Part shown: positions 50,328 through 59,211 of the stretch, piece after piece | Numbering within the stretch: the stretch's first letter is position 1 | How the letters are laid out: every line of letters begins with the position of its first letter | Source: Chloroflexota bacterium | GTDB lineage: Bacteria > Chloroflexota > Anaerolineae > Caldilineales > Caldilineaceae | Assembly: GCA_016861025.1 (NCBI GenBank) | Contig: BOKO01000001.1 | Location: 302,001 to 366,000, forward strand | Reading direction: 5' to 3' | DNA: 64,000 bases | Translations under genes and position numbers: made by a program | The notes under the pieces: model-generated | The model's input: only the letters and a program-made list of their open reading frames with translations | The model's database searches: none | What the model was told of the DNA's origin: nothing

Positions 50328-52052
50328 ATGAACAGTCAGGAGCTTCAAAAATATCTGCGGCCAGTTTTGCGCTGGTGGTGGCTGATCGTGTTGGCTATGG
50401 TGATTGGAGGCGTCTCCGCCTACTTGATCCTGAGACAGCGTCCACCTGTCTACATCTCCACCGGGACGGTCATGGTTGGCACGGCGCTGCAGGAGCGCAA
50501 CCCAGATAGCCAGCAGCTCTCGCTGACGCAGGGATTGGCGCAGACCTATGCCAGGATCGCACAACGACCGTCTGTCAAGAATGCGACGATGGCGGCGCTT
50601 GGCATGGACTGGTTGCCGCAATACACTGTGCGCCCGGAATCGCAGCTTATCGAGGTCACCGTCACCGATGTCGATCCACAGCGCGCTTACGCGGTTGCAA
50701 CCGAGTTAATCAATCAACTGATCCTGCTCAGCCCCGGTGGTCAGGAACGGCAGGCGCGTGAAGTCTTCATCCAGGAGCAGTTGCGCAAGCTTGAGCAGAG
50801 CATGCGCGAGACCGAGGCGGAGATTGATCGGCGTCGCGCCGATCTATCCGCCGCGCTCAGCGCGCGTCAGATTCGTCAGTACGAAGATCAAATTGCTGCG
50901 CTGGAAGCAAAACAAGCCACCTTGCAATCAACATACATCGGTTTGCTTGCCAGCACCGATCAAGGTTCGACAAACACTGTGAATGTTCTCGATCCTCCGA
51001 CCGTGCCGGTTGAGCCGGTTCCTGATCGTATGTATCTGTATGTGCTGGTGGCGATGGTGATCGGCGCCGGTGTGGCGATTGCCGGCGCGTATGTCCTGGA
51101 ATTGTTCGATGAACGATTGGTGAATATCGAGCAGATCCAGGAGGCGACCGGCCTGACGACGCTTGGCACACTGCCTGAAGCCGGGTTCGACGGCGCCAGC
51201 GATTCTCTCATCATGTTGAACAACCCACACAGCTCAAATGCTGAGGCGTTTCGCGTCCTTCGCACCAACCTGCTGTTTGCATCGGTCGACCATCCATTGC
51301 GCACCCTGCTCGTGACCAGCCCCACCCCGGCTGAAGGTAAATCGTTTGTCAGCTCCAATCTGGCTGTGGCGTTTGCGCAGACTGGCAAACGCGTGATTTT
51401 GATCGACGCCGATCTGCGCAAGCCGACATTGCATCGCGTGTTTGGATTGGTCAATAACGTCGGTGTGACGAGCGCGTTGGTCAGCGGCGTCGATGCCGTA
51501 GCCAATTCGTTGCAGCCAACGGTGATTCCAGAATTGCGCGTGATGACTTCGGGTCCGCTGCCGCCAAATCCATCTGAACTGCTGAGTTCGCACCGCATGC
51601 AAGAACTGTTGCAACACCTCGAATCACATTGCGACATCATCGTGATCGACAGCCCGCCGGTGGTGGTTGTGTCGGACACTGCCGTGCTGGCCGGCCGAAC
51701 CGATGGGGTGTTGCTTGTGTTGAGCAACGACAAGATGCGCCGCGACCTCGCACGCAACACCGTTGCAGCGCTCAATCAAGTAAATGCCTTTATTCTCGGC
51801 GCCGCCATCAATCGCGTCACCGGCGGCGAACATGGCTACTATTACTCCTATCACAAGAGTTATGGCAATCGCTACTACAGCAGCCATTACTCGGTGAAGG
51901 ACAAGTCAAAACAGGTCTCACCCACGCCCGTTCTCAGTGCAGCCGCCAGAGTGGACGGTGAATCGGCTGGCGCGGCGTTGCCTGCTTCGCTGAACGGGGC
52001 TGAGAATGGCGCTGCTCGTCAACTAGAACGCGCTGAGCGAACACGCTCTTAA
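50328..52052 (+). CDS. Polysaccharide co-polymerase with tyrosine autokinase (Wzc/CpsCD type)
   Basis: 574 residues. An N-terminal Wzz chain-length domain lies between two membrane helices (about 17-38 and 235-258), with a coiled-coil periplasmic-side part (about 140-210). The BY-kinase domain (about 300-500) has Walker A TPAEGKSF (Lys338), Walker A' ILIDADLRKP and Walker B IIVIDSPPV. The C-terminal tail carries a tyrosine cluster (HGYYYSYHKSYGNRYYSSHY), the autophosphorylation site. Kinase and chain-length domains are fused as in Gram-negative Wzc. It controls polymer length and export; the matching phosphatase follows 43 bp later. Confidence 0.95.
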   Translation: MNSQELQKYLRPVLRWWWLIVLAMVIGGVSAYLILRQRPPVYISTGTVMVGTALQERNPDSQQLSLTQGLAQTYARIAQRPSVKNATMAALGMDWLPQYTVRPESQLIEVTVTDVDPQRAYAVATELINQLILLSPGGQERQAREVFIQEQLRKLEQSMRETEAEIDRRRADLSAALSARQIRQYEDQIAALEAKQATLQSTYIGLLASTDQGSTNTVNVLDPPTVPVEPVPDRMYLYVLVAMVIGAGVAIAGAYVLELFDERLVNIEQIQEATGLTTLGTLPEAGFDGASDSLIMLNNPHSSNAEAFRVLRTNLLFASVDHPLRTLLVTSPTPAEGKSFVSSNLAVAFAQTGKRVILIDADLRKPTLHRVFGLVNNVGVTSALVSGVDAVANSLQPTVIPELRVMTSGPLPPNPSELLSSHRMQELLQHLESHCDIIVIDSPPVVVVSDTAVLAGRTDGVLLVLSNDKMRRDLARNTVAALNQVNAFILGAAINRVTGGEHGYYYSYHKSYGNRYYSSHYSVKDKSKQVSPTPVLSAAARVDGESAGAALPASLNGAENGAARQLERAERTRS

Positions 52053-52095
52053 CACAAATGGATGGCCGAGGATTTGCAGGAACTGATATGCATTT

Positions 52096-52644
52096 ATGAG
52101 CGTCGCTGACACGCAGCTCGATCCACTTCGCCGCGCCGAGAAAAAACAATCTGAGAGAAAACAAGTTCTTGCGGTCTGCACAGCGAATGTTTGCCGCTCG
52201 CCTTTTGTGGCTGCCCTTTTGCAGCAACGCTTTCGCGAAAACGGTTATGGCGATGTCGTAAGCGTCGAATCAGCCGGCGTGCGTGCAGAATCGGGGCGCG
52301 AAGTTGATTCGACAATCGTGGCAATGCTTGCCGACATGGGGGTGGAGTTGGCGGCGAAAAAGGCAATGCCCGTGCTCGAAGAGACATTGCGCAAAGCCGA
52401 CATTATTTTAGTGATGGAAGAGGCGCAACGCCAGGCGCTCTTCTATCGCCTCCCTAATGCATTGCCCAAAATTTTTTTGTTGAGCGAACTTGCGCATCGA
52501 TTCGATGAAATTCCGGACCCTTATGGTCAGGGTGCGCACGCGTATGAGGTAATGGCCGCGTTGGTTTTGGAATTGATCGAACAAGGATGGCCGGAGATGC
52601 TGAAGCGGCTGGACATCGATCCCTGGCAAAGCGCCAAACCTTAG
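52096..52644 (+). CDS. Low-molecular-weight protein-tyrosine phosphatase
   Basis: 182 residues. The P-loop CTANVCRS (Cys28-x5-Arg34) and the general-acid Asp in IPDPYGQG (about residue 139) are clear. An N-terminal extension of some 20 charged residues precedes the usual start of the fold (VLAVCTANVCRSP). Wzb-like enzymes remove phosphate from the tyrosine tail of the adjacent BY-kinase, cycling it between forms needed for polymer export. Last gene of the plus-strand locus, ending at a 20-bp hairpin. Confidence 0.93.
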   Translation: MSVADTQLDPLRRAEKKQSERKQVLAVCTANVCRSPFVAALLQQRFRENGYGDVVSVESAGVRAESGREVDSTIVAMLADMGVELAAKKAMPVLEETLRKADIILVMEEAQRQALFYRLPNALPKIFLLSELAHRFDEIPDPYGQGAHAYEVMAALVLELIEQGWPEMLKRLDIDPWQSAKP

Positions 52645-52663
52645 TGGAAACGACATAAATCAG

Positions 52664-52712
52664 CAAGAATCGTGGTCGGCAAATGCTTTTTTGCCGACCA
52701 CGATTCTTGTTT
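52664..52712. terminator. Long hairpin terminator between convergent genes
   Basis: Perfect 20-bp arms: 52664-52683 (CAAGAATCGTGGTCGGCAAA) and 52690-52709 with a 6-nt loop, followed by TTT. It separates the phosphatase gene (plus) from the GHL6 gene (minus). The stem contains its own A/T tracts near the loop, so termination could occur in either direction. Confidence 0.8.
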
Positions 52713-52720
52713 GGCATCCA

Positions 52721-54766
52721 TTAACCGAAGCTCAACTCGACCATCTGGTGTCCATGAATCGTGGGCACGACGAACTCGACGCGATCACCATGCTTCTCGA
52801 ACGCAAGCTCTGCGCCCTGCGGCGCAGTGGCAACGCGCATCACTGCTTTGGGAACGCGCACCGAAACTCTGACGTCGTACAGCGGAATCACGTCTTCGAT
52901 CACATCAAAGAACTCGCCCCGGCGCTCCGGGATGTAGTGGAGCAGGTGCAGCACCTGGCGCTGTTGCGCTGACTGCTCGTTGAGCGTGACCAGTAGCGTG
53001 GATGGACCTTGATGGCGAACAAGCGGATCGGGCAGCAGCAGATCGAGCGCGTTAAGCAACAGTCGCTTGCACCACAACGGCGCCGTCTTTTGGTAGATTG
53101 TGAAGATCGGGCTGCTGAAATAGATGGCGTTGCCGTTGCGCACGACTGCAGGGTTGCCCGGTTTGCCGGCTGATGGCGTGTGGCGATGCGAGCAGAAGTG
53201 CTCCCATGTACGGTCGAAGTAGCTCGGCACGATGTCTGCCAGAATTTCGGCGCCGGGGCGTGCGTGCACATCCATCCCGCGGATGTACATGGCGTGTTCC
53301 GTGGGTGGCAGCCCGTGACCGATTGCAGCGCCAGGCAGAATGTATTCAACATAATCCGTGCGGTCGTACACCCGCCCGCGCGCCAGATTGCCGGCGGCGT
53401 CGGTCGGCCCTTCGCTGGCGATGGTCACGCCCAATGCGTCAAGACCAAAAGCTGTTTTGGCGGGATTCAACCCCGACTCGAAGGTGGCGATCAACCTCCC
53501 ACCTTGCGCCAGATAGGCATCGAGTTTGGCGGCGAACGCCGCATCGACGGGAATTGCGTCGGGGAGGATCACAACGCGATATGGCGTCAGGTCGGTCGCC
53601 GAGTCGATGATGTCGAACTGGTGGGCGCCTTCCTCCAACATGCGCGTGGCGCCTTTGATGGCATCGGGCAGATTGCCCGCTCCGGCGCCGGCGAATTCTT
53701 CTGGCGTGAAGACGGCGATCTCGGTGACCGGTTTGGCGCCGTGACACCACGGCTCTTTCTGCTCGACCTCGGCGTAGACCTGGCCGATCAGCGCGTAGAC
53801 ATGCGGCTCGATGCGACCCCGCGGGGGCAACTGATCGCCGACCATGCACTTGGCGTTCATCGCCAACATCTGGAACACCTCGAATTGCAGCGCGGCCAGG
53901 TTCTTGAACGAATGGAAATCGCCCCATGAGGTATGGAATTTTCCGGTCATGCCCAACACATCGATGCCGAGCGTGCGAGCGTAGCGTGTGCTTACCGGAA
54001 AGTGGAGATAACCCCAGCCGCCGCTGGGCAGCGTCTCCAGCTCCCAGTGCGAATAGGCGTCGACGACGGCGCGATGGCGTGTACCGACATGCCCGGCGTT
54101 GAAAAAGATGCTCACCTCCGGGTTGATCGACCAGACGAATCGACTCATGTCTCGCTTGAAGTCGTTGAGCGAATCAAGCGCAAACTGAGCGCGGTGGCGT
54201 GCATTAGCGGGGTCGAGGCCGGCGGCGCGCATCCGCTCTTGGGTGTAGGGGTCGGTTGACGGCACGATGCGCACAATGTCGAAAAAGAGGCCGTCAGTGG
54301 GGAGCGTCGTCAATATCTCGCGTACGTGCGGCTTGAGAAATTCTTCGACATAGGGCGAATTGACATTCATTTCACGGTAGAAGCCAGCCTCGAAGGGCGG
54401 CGTGCCAATGAAGCGCCCGTTCTCGTCAGTGCAAATCCATTCGGGATGCTGGCGGGCTGTGAAATGATCCCACTGCACGGTGGTGTAGATCGGCACGCGG
54501 ATGCCGCGCGCGTGACAGGCTTCGATTTGCTCCGCCAGCAAGTTGCGCGTCAGATGTGGATGGCGGCGTTCGGGATTGAGCGTCGTATCGTAATAGATCC
54601 AGCCATGGTGGCAGCGCGCAAAACAGGTGATGGAGTTGACGCGCGCCTTGACCAGTGTGTCGGCAAATTCATCCGGATCGAAGTCGGCGCCGATGCCGGA
54701 GATATGTTCGCTGGTGTGAAAGTCGAGATGGATTTCGCGGTAGGGCAGAAAGTCTGCACGGTTCAT
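52721..54766 (-). CDS. GHL6-type glycoside hydrolase with C-terminal beta-galactosidase-like domains
   Basis: 681 residues, no signal peptide. The N-terminal part (about 1-350) is a TIM barrel of the 'hypothetical glycoside hydrolase 6' type: REIHLDFHTSEHISGIGADF, HHGWIYYDTTLNPERRHPHL, YTTVQWDHFTARQHPEW, TDGLFFDIVRI with an Asp at a strand end as catalytic candidate. About 355-560 resembles the beta-galactosidase trimerisation (glutamine-amidotransferase-like) domain (ATFESGLNP), followed by a beta-sandwich. Activity has not been settled for the family as far as I know; related barrels act on fucosides and galactosides. Last gene of the sugar-utilisation region. Confidence 0.85.
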   Translation of the reverse strand: MNRADFLPYREIHLDFHTSEHISGIGADFDPDEFADTLVKARVNSITCFARCHHGWIYYDTTLNPERRHPHLTRNLLAEQIEACHARGIRVPIYTTVQWDHFTARQHPEWICTDENGRFIGTPPFEAGFYREMNVNSPYVEEFLKPHVREILTTLPTDGLFFDIVRIVPSTDPYTQERMRAAGLDPANARHRAQFALDSLNDFKRDMSRFVWSINPEVSIFFNAGHVGTRHRAVVDAYSHWELETLPSGGWGYLHFPVSTRYARTLGIDVLGMTGKFHTSWGDFHSFKNLAALQFEVFQMLAMNAKCMVGDQLPPRGRIEPHVYALIGQVYAEVEQKEPWCHGAKPVTEIAVFTPEEFAGAGAGNLPDAIKGATRMLEEGAHQFDIIDSATDLTPYRVVILPDAIPVDAAFAAKLDAYLAQGGRLIATFESGLNPAKTAFGLDALGVTIASEGPTDAAGNLARGRVYDRTDYVEYILPGAAIGHGLPPTEHAMYIRGMDVHARPGAEILADIVPSYFDRTWEHFCSHRHTPSAGKPGNPAVVRNGNAIYFSSPIFTIYQKTAPLWCKRLLLNALDLLLPDPLVRHQGPSTLLVTLNEQSAQQRQVLHLLHYIPERRGEFFDVIEDVIPLYDVRVSVRVPKAVMRVATAPQGAELAFEKHGDRVEFVVPTIHGHQMVELSFG

Positions 54767-54786
54767 GGTTTTATCCCTTTATTTTC

Positions 54787-55785
54787 TCATCTGCGCAGTT
54801 CGCGGGTGACATGGTCGTATGGATAGGGCAGCGGCTTGTCACTGGCCGCGGTCAGGCGCGCCATTTGTCCGTCGGTTAGCGCCCAGCCGACGGCGCCCAT
54901 GCAGTCCTCATACTGTGCGAATGTGCGCGCGGCAATGATCGGCGCAGTGACGCCGGGGCGCTGCATCAACCAGCGCAGTGCGACCTGGGCTGGCGTGTGT
55001 TCGCACTCGGCGGCGACAGCGTAGAGCGTGTCGAGCAGATTCCAGGTGTGTTCGGTGGCATAGTCATGGAAGGTCTCGCCCCATCCACGCTTTTCAGCCA
55101 TCTCGACGCGCGTGCCGGCGGGCGGCGCGTCCATGCCGCGGCGATATTTCCCGCCCAGCCAACCGCCGCGCAGCGGACTCCACGGGATGATGCCCAATCC
55201 CTCATTGAGGCAGATCGGCGCAAGTTCCCACTCTGTCGAGCGGTCAAGCAGGTTGTAGAGCGGTTGCAGGCACACAAACTGCTCCCAGCCCATGCGCCGG
55301 CTGATTTCGACGGCTTTCTGTAATTGCCAGCCGGTGTAGTTCGAAGCGCCGAGATAACGCACCTTGCCGCTGCGCACCAGCCCATCGAGCGTGCTCAACG
55401 TCTCGTCTAGCGGCGTCAGATTGTCCCAGCAGTGCACCTGGTAGAGATCGATGTAATCGGTTTGCAGGCGGCGCAGGCTTACTTCGACCTGGTTGAGGAT
55501 GTGATGACGACTCAATCCCACATCGTTTGGTTCAGCGCCAAAACGTACTTTGGTGGCGACGATGACCTTGTCGCGCGGCTGCGTCTTGAGCCAGCGTCCC
55601 AGGATTTCTTCAGATTTGCCGCTGGCGTAAACATCAGCGGTGTCGATGAAGTTGCCGCCAGCCCCAACGAAGTGGTTGAGCACTGTTTGACTGTCCTCTT
55701 CGCTGGTTGTCCAGCCAAAGTTCATGGCGCCCAAACAGAGTTCGCTGACTTTGAGACCTGTCTTGCCAAGTTTGTGATATTCCAT
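54787..55785 (-). CDS. Aldo/keto reductase
   Basis: 332 residues from ATG 55785 (AAGGAGGAAGT upstream); the frame is open to 56649 but only as an overlap with the MFS gene. Tetrad: FIDTADVYASGKSEE (Asp, Tyr), IVATKVRFG (Lys) and LYQVHCWD (His). The sequence MEYHKLGKTGLKVSELCLGA and the tail resemble AKR11/12 (YajO/YghZ-like). It lies in the minus-strand sugar cluster, between the GHL6 and MFS genes, so a sugar-derived carbonyl substrate is plausible. Not a close relative of the three tandem copies at 22-25 kb. Confidence 0.92.
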   Translation of the reverse strand: MEYHKLGKTGLKVSELCLGAMNFGWTTSEEDSQTVLNHFVGAGGNFIDTADVYASGKSEEILGRWLKTQPRDKVIVATKVRFGAEPNDVGLSRHHILNQVEVSLRRLQTDYIDLYQVHCWDNLTPLDETLSTLDGLVRSGKVRYLGASNYTGWQLQKAVEISRRMGWEQFVCLQPLYNLLDRSTEWELAPICLNEGLGIIPWSPLRGGWLGGKYRRGMDAPPAGTRVEMAEKRGWGETFHDYATEHTWNLLDTLYAVAAECEHTPAQVALRWLMQRPGVTAPIIAARTFAQYEDCMGAVGWALTDGQMARLTAASDKPLPYPYDHVTRELRR

Positions 55786-55835
55786 ACTTCCTCCTTGCCC
55801 CATGATATGAGCGACTTTGATTTTGTGAATGTTGG

Positions 55836-57122
55836 TCAGGCGCGCGTTGGCAACGGCTGCCGGCGCGGTTCGCGCACCCAGATCGCCAGCAAGAGACCAC
55901 CCATGGCGGCGATGGCTGTCGCCATGCTCAACAGCGCCGGAAAGCCGACGATTGTCGCCAGCCAGCCACCCACGATCGGCGCCAGTACAATCGTTGGCGC
56001 CAACAGCGTGTTGGTCAGGCCAATATAGGTTGGTCGATCCTCCGGTGCAGCGAATTCTAAGATGATGTTCAGACCCGAAACGGCATCGCCAGATGATGAA
56101 GCGCCGAGGAAGGCGAAACTCAGAATCAGCCAGGTCTGACTCGGCGCAAGAAGCGTGTTGAGCGCCGCCAACGCCAAAAGAAACGCCGCACCGGTCAGCA
56201 CAACCTTGTGTCCCATTCGATCCCCCACTACTCCCCAGACCAGACTCATCACGGCCTGGCTGGCGACCAGAGTCGCTGTCAGCAGCCCGATCGTGGCGCC
56301 GTCCAGTCCAAAGCGCTGACCGCCGTAGATAATGAAGAAGCTGTTTGCCATTGCACCTAACAACACAACCGTGCGGCTGATGAAGAAGCGGCGGTAGTTG
56401 ACGTTGGTGCGTAGCACATCGGGCAGTTGCCGGAAATAGCGCTGTGTCGAAACCTGCTCCTTCACCATCGGGCTGGGTGGTTCGCGATTGAGCGCCAGGC
56501 CAACAAAGGAGACGCAGGTGGCGATGAATGCAAGTAAAAATAGCAGCGCAAAGTTGTTCGGATAGGGATAGCCGTCCAGAATGCGCCCGACCAGGAACGC
56601 GCCGAAGATCGCCATCAGCGCGCCGATGCCGTGACCGAGACCCGACCACACGCCGCGGCGCTGCACTGGGATCACCTTGGCGATCAGATCATACCAGGCA
56701 GGGGTGGCTGCGCCTGCTGCGAAACCCGTGATTGCCAGACAACCGAGAACCAGGATCAGCGCGACATTAGGCGCTGGCGCAGCAAAGAGCCAGACGGCCA
56801 CACCCATCAACAGGTAGGGCAGTCGTTCCCCTACGCTGCCGACCAGCATGACGAAGGGTTTTTTGTAGCGCAGCCGTTCGGTGAAGTTGGCGGTGAAGAG
56901 TTGTGGCAGATAGATGCCCAACCCATAGAGCGCCGCAATCAGGCCGATGGCAAGGTTTGAATCGGTCAACGTGTTGACCAGCACCGGCAGCACCGTATCG
57001 CGCGAGACCAGGCTGATGCCCAGTGTGATGAAGGCGATGTCGATCAGGTTGACGGTGAAATTCCAGCGGAGATTCTTGTCGCTATCGGTGACGGGCGCCT
57101 GCTCGAGAACAGTGTCAGCCAT
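55836..57122 (-). CDS. Major facilitator superfamily transporter
   Basis: 428 residues from ATG 57122; the open frame to 57500 crosses the terminator at 57150-57187 and is discarded. Twelve hydrophobic helices in two halves; the first is preceded by NLRWNFTVNLIDIAFITLG, with the loop FTERLRYKKPFVML between helices 2 and 3 and WGVVGDRMGHKVVL in the second half as MFS loop motifs. The substrate is unknown; its place among sugar genes suggests a sugar or oligosaccharide. It starts after a terminator, so it probably belongs with the AKR and GHL6 genes as a separate unit. Confidence 0.9.
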   Translation of the reverse strand: MADTVLEQAPVTDSDKNLRWNFTVNLIDIAFITLGISLVSRDTVLPVLVNTLTDSNLAIGLIAALYGLGIYLPQLFTANFTERLRYKKPFVMLVGSVGERLPYLLMGVAVWLFAAPAPNVALILVLGCLAITGFAAGAATPAWYDLIAKVIPVQRRGVWSGLGHGIGALMAIFGAFLVGRILDGYPYPNNFALLFLLAFIATCVSFVGLALNREPPSPMVKEQVSTQRYFRQLPDVLRTNVNYRRFFISRTVVLLGAMANSFFIIYGGQRFGLDGATIGLLTATLVASQAVMSLVWGVVGDRMGHKVVLTGAAFLLALAALNTLLAPSQTWLILSFAFLGASSSGDAVSGLNIILEFAAPEDRPTYIGLTNTLLAPTIVLAPIVGGWLATIVGFPALLSMATAIAAMGGLLLAIWVREPRRQPLPTRA

Positions 57123-57149
57123 GTGTTCCAGCTTATCTGTGTGATGGGC

Positions 57150-57187
57150 AAATAAATTGCCAGCCAAAGCGCGACTTCGGCCGGCAA
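57150..57187 (-). terminator. Terminator after the sugar ABC importer
   Basis: On the minus strand TTGCCGGCC (57179-57187), 13-nt loop, GGCTGGCAA (57157-57165), then TTTATTT. The single odd pair is G-U in the minus-strand RNA but would be a mismatch in plus-strand RNA, which fits leftward use. Confidence 0.7.
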
Positions 57188-57214
57188 ATGTGATATGCCC
57201 GACGGTTGTATTGA

Positions 57215-58129
57215 CTATCCTTTGATGCCGGTCAGCGCAATCCCGCGCACAAAGAGGCGCTGCCCAAAGAAGAAGACCAGGAGCACCGGCAGCAGCACGA
57301 GCAATGAGACCGCCATCATGTACTGATAGTTGGCGTTGCCATACGCGCCGCGGAACATGTTGAGCGCCACCGCCAGCACTTGCTTGTCCATCGTGCGGAT
57401 GTAGATGAGCGGATAGAGGAAGTTGTTCCAGTTGCCGATGAAGCCAAAGATTACGACCGTCGCCAATGCGGGTTTGGAGAGCGGCAAAATGATATTCCAC
57501 AGGATGCGCAGTGAAGAGGCGCCGTCGAGACGCGCCGCCTCGTCCAGTTCACGCGGAATACCCATGAAAAACTGACGCAACAAGAAGATGAAGAACGCCC
57601 AACCAAACCAGGGCGGCACCATCAACGGCAGCCAGGTGTCGTTCCAGCCCAGGCGTGTAAAGAGCACATATTGCGGGATCACCGTCACTTCCTGTGGCAA
57701 CAACATTGTGCCCAGCACCATGATGAAGAAAAAGTTTTTGCCGCGTGCACGCAGCCGGGCAAAGGCAAACGCCGCCAGACTGCACGAAATCAGATTGCCG
57801 ATAATATTGCTGATCGTAATGATCAGGGAATTCGCCAGAAAACGATTGAACGGCAGAAAGTCATTCCATCCTTTGGCAAAGTTGCTCCATAACACTGGGT
57901 CGGGAATCCACTGCGGCGGATAGACAAAAATCTGCTTGGGGTCTTTGAGCGCAGTGGAGAGCATCCACAGAAGCGGGATCGTAAATAACACTGCCCCGGG
58001 AACCACCAGAAAATAAACAAGCGCCGCGTGTGCGATCTGACGCGTCCTGCGTCGCTGATACCAGGGCGTCGTTCGGATGACGCGCCCTGGGGTGGCGGAA
58101 GATATCGACTGACCGGTTAGCTGTTCCAT
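57215..58129 (-). CDS. Carbohydrate ABC transporter permease, MalG family
   Basis: 304 residues, six membrane helices. The EAA loop for contact with the ATPase reads ELDEAARLDGASSLRILWNIILPLSKPA. The N-terminal cytoplasmic part is short and basic (TTPWYQRRRTRQIAHAAL). With the MalF-type protein encoded just upstream it forms the membrane channel of a CUT1-family sugar importer. The ATPase is not in the window; CUT1 systems often share one MsmX/UgpC-type ATPase. It ends before a terminator. Confidence 0.95.
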   Translation of the reverse strand: MEQLTGQSISSATPGRVIRTTPWYQRRRTRQIAHAALVYFLVVPGAVLFTIPLLWMLSTALKDPKQIFVYPPQWIPDPVLWSNFAKGWNDFLPFNRFLANSLIITISNIIGNLISCSLAAFAFARLRARGKNFFFIMVLGTMLLPQEVTVIPQYVLFTRLGWNDTWLPLMVPPWFGWAFFIFLLRQFFMGIPRELDEAARLDGASSLRILWNIILPLSKPALATVVIFGFIGNWNNFLYPLIYIRTMDKQVLAVALNMFRGAYGNANYQYMMAVSLLVLLPVLLVFFFGQRLFVRGIALTGIKG

Positions 58130-58167
58130 CGTTTGGTCGACTCCTTACCGTGCTCTGTATCCCTGAC

Positions 58168-59094
58168 TCATGCAGCCTGATCCTCATAGTAGACCCACTT
58201 CTTGCTGCCCCAAAGCTGCAGCAGGGTCAGCGCCATAATGATTGCGAACAAAATCCAGGCTAAAGCCGACGCATAGCCCATCTTTAAATATTGGAAAGCA
58301 TTTTGATAGATGTAGTAGACGTAGACCAGCGTCGCCGTACCGGGGCCACCCTGTGTCATGACGAGCACATCGGTCAGAATCTGAAAGGAGGCAATAGTCG
58401 AAATGACGATCACATAGAAAAGCACCGGCGACAGCATGGGGATCGTGACATTTCGAAATTCATCCCATGGATTGGCGCCGTCGATCTTTGCCGCTTCGTA
58501 GAGCGACGAAGGCACAGCCTGCAATCCAGCCAACAAAATAATCATGTTGGCGCCAATCGCCCAGGTGCTCTTGATGATAAGGGCGGGCAATGCCCATTGT
58601 TGGCTGGCGAGCCACGGCGGCCCCTGAATGCCGATCAGCGACAACAGATAGTTGACCAGACCAACCTGTGGATTGAACAACCATATCCAGAGGATCGAGA
58701 CGGCGACGCCGCTGGCAATCGACGGAATGTAGTAGAGCACGCGCATCAAAGTCGTGCCCGGAAGCTTCTGATTGAGCAGAATCGCCACATAGAGCGCCCC
58801 AAGCGTACCCAGGATCACGCTGCCAAAGGAATAGAAGAAGGTGTTTCGTGTAGCAATCCAAAACAGCCTGTCTTCAAACAGGAGCTTGCGGAAATTCTCC
58901 AGCCCAATCCATTCCTGCGTCGTCAGCCCCGTCCAGTTGGTGAAGCTGAAGACCAGGGACGCAAGGATCGGACCGCCGGTGAATAGCACAAAGCCGATCA
59001 ACCACAATCCGATGAAAAGATAGAAATCTCTCTCCTCGCGTTGACGCAACGAGAATCCTTTCCGGCGCCGTGTTGGTGCAGTTGTAAGACCCAT
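58168..59094 (-). CDS. Carbohydrate ABC transporter permease, MalF/UgpA family
   Basis: 308 residues from ATG 59094 (GGGGGCAATCTCTG upstream); an ATG at 59118 is in frame but lacks a ribosome site. Six membrane helices and the EAA loop SSLYEAAKIDGANPWDEFRNVTIPMLSP. The segment SFTNWTGLTTQEWIGLENFRKL after the first helix is typical of MalF/UgpA/LacF-type permeases. It pairs with the MalG-type permease 38 bp downstream. A long hairpin lies between this gene and the binding-protein gene, as often seen where more binding protein than permease is made. Confidence 0.95.
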   Translation of the reverse strand: MGLTTAPTRRRKGFSLRQREERDFYLFIGLWLIGFVLFTGGPILASLVFSFTNWTGLTTQEWIGLENFRKLLFEDRLFWIATRNTFFYSFGSVILGTLGALYVAILLNQKLPGTTLMRVLYYIPSIASGVAVSILWIWLFNPQVGLVNYLLSLIGIQGPPWLASQQWALPALIIKSTWAIGANMIILLAGLQAVPSSLYEAAKIDGANPWDEFRNVTIPMLSPVLFYVIVISTIASFQILTDVLVMTQGGPGTATLVYVYYIYQNAFQYLKMGYASALAWILFAIIMALTLLQLWGSKKWVYYEDQAA

Positions 59095-59125
59095 CAGAGA
59101 TTGCCCCCGTTCAACCATTTGTGTG

Positions 59126-59180
59126 CAAGATAGCTGACTGTAGGGTGAACCTGGGAAAGACCCTACAATCAGCTATCTTG
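59126..59180 (-). promoter_or_regulatory. Long intercistronic hairpin between binding-protein and permease genes
   Basis: Arms 59126-59146 and 59160-59180 (21 positions) pair with a single exception, which is a G-U pair in the minus-strand mRNA and an A-C mismatch on the other strand. The loop is about 13 nt. No T-run follows on the minus strand, so it more likely blocks 3' exonucleases or partly stops transcription, raising binding protein over permease, as in other CUT1 operons. Confidence 0.75.
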
Positions 59181-59211
59181 CGAACCTTATCTACTCCCGT
59201 AACTCAATGGC

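Noticed and set aside
55786..57500. Long N-terminal extensions of the aldo/keto reductase (to 56649) and MFS transporter (to 57500)
   Set aside because: The extensions overlap neighbouring genes or a terminator, and the family-typical starts at 55785 and 57122 agree with the homologous N-termini.
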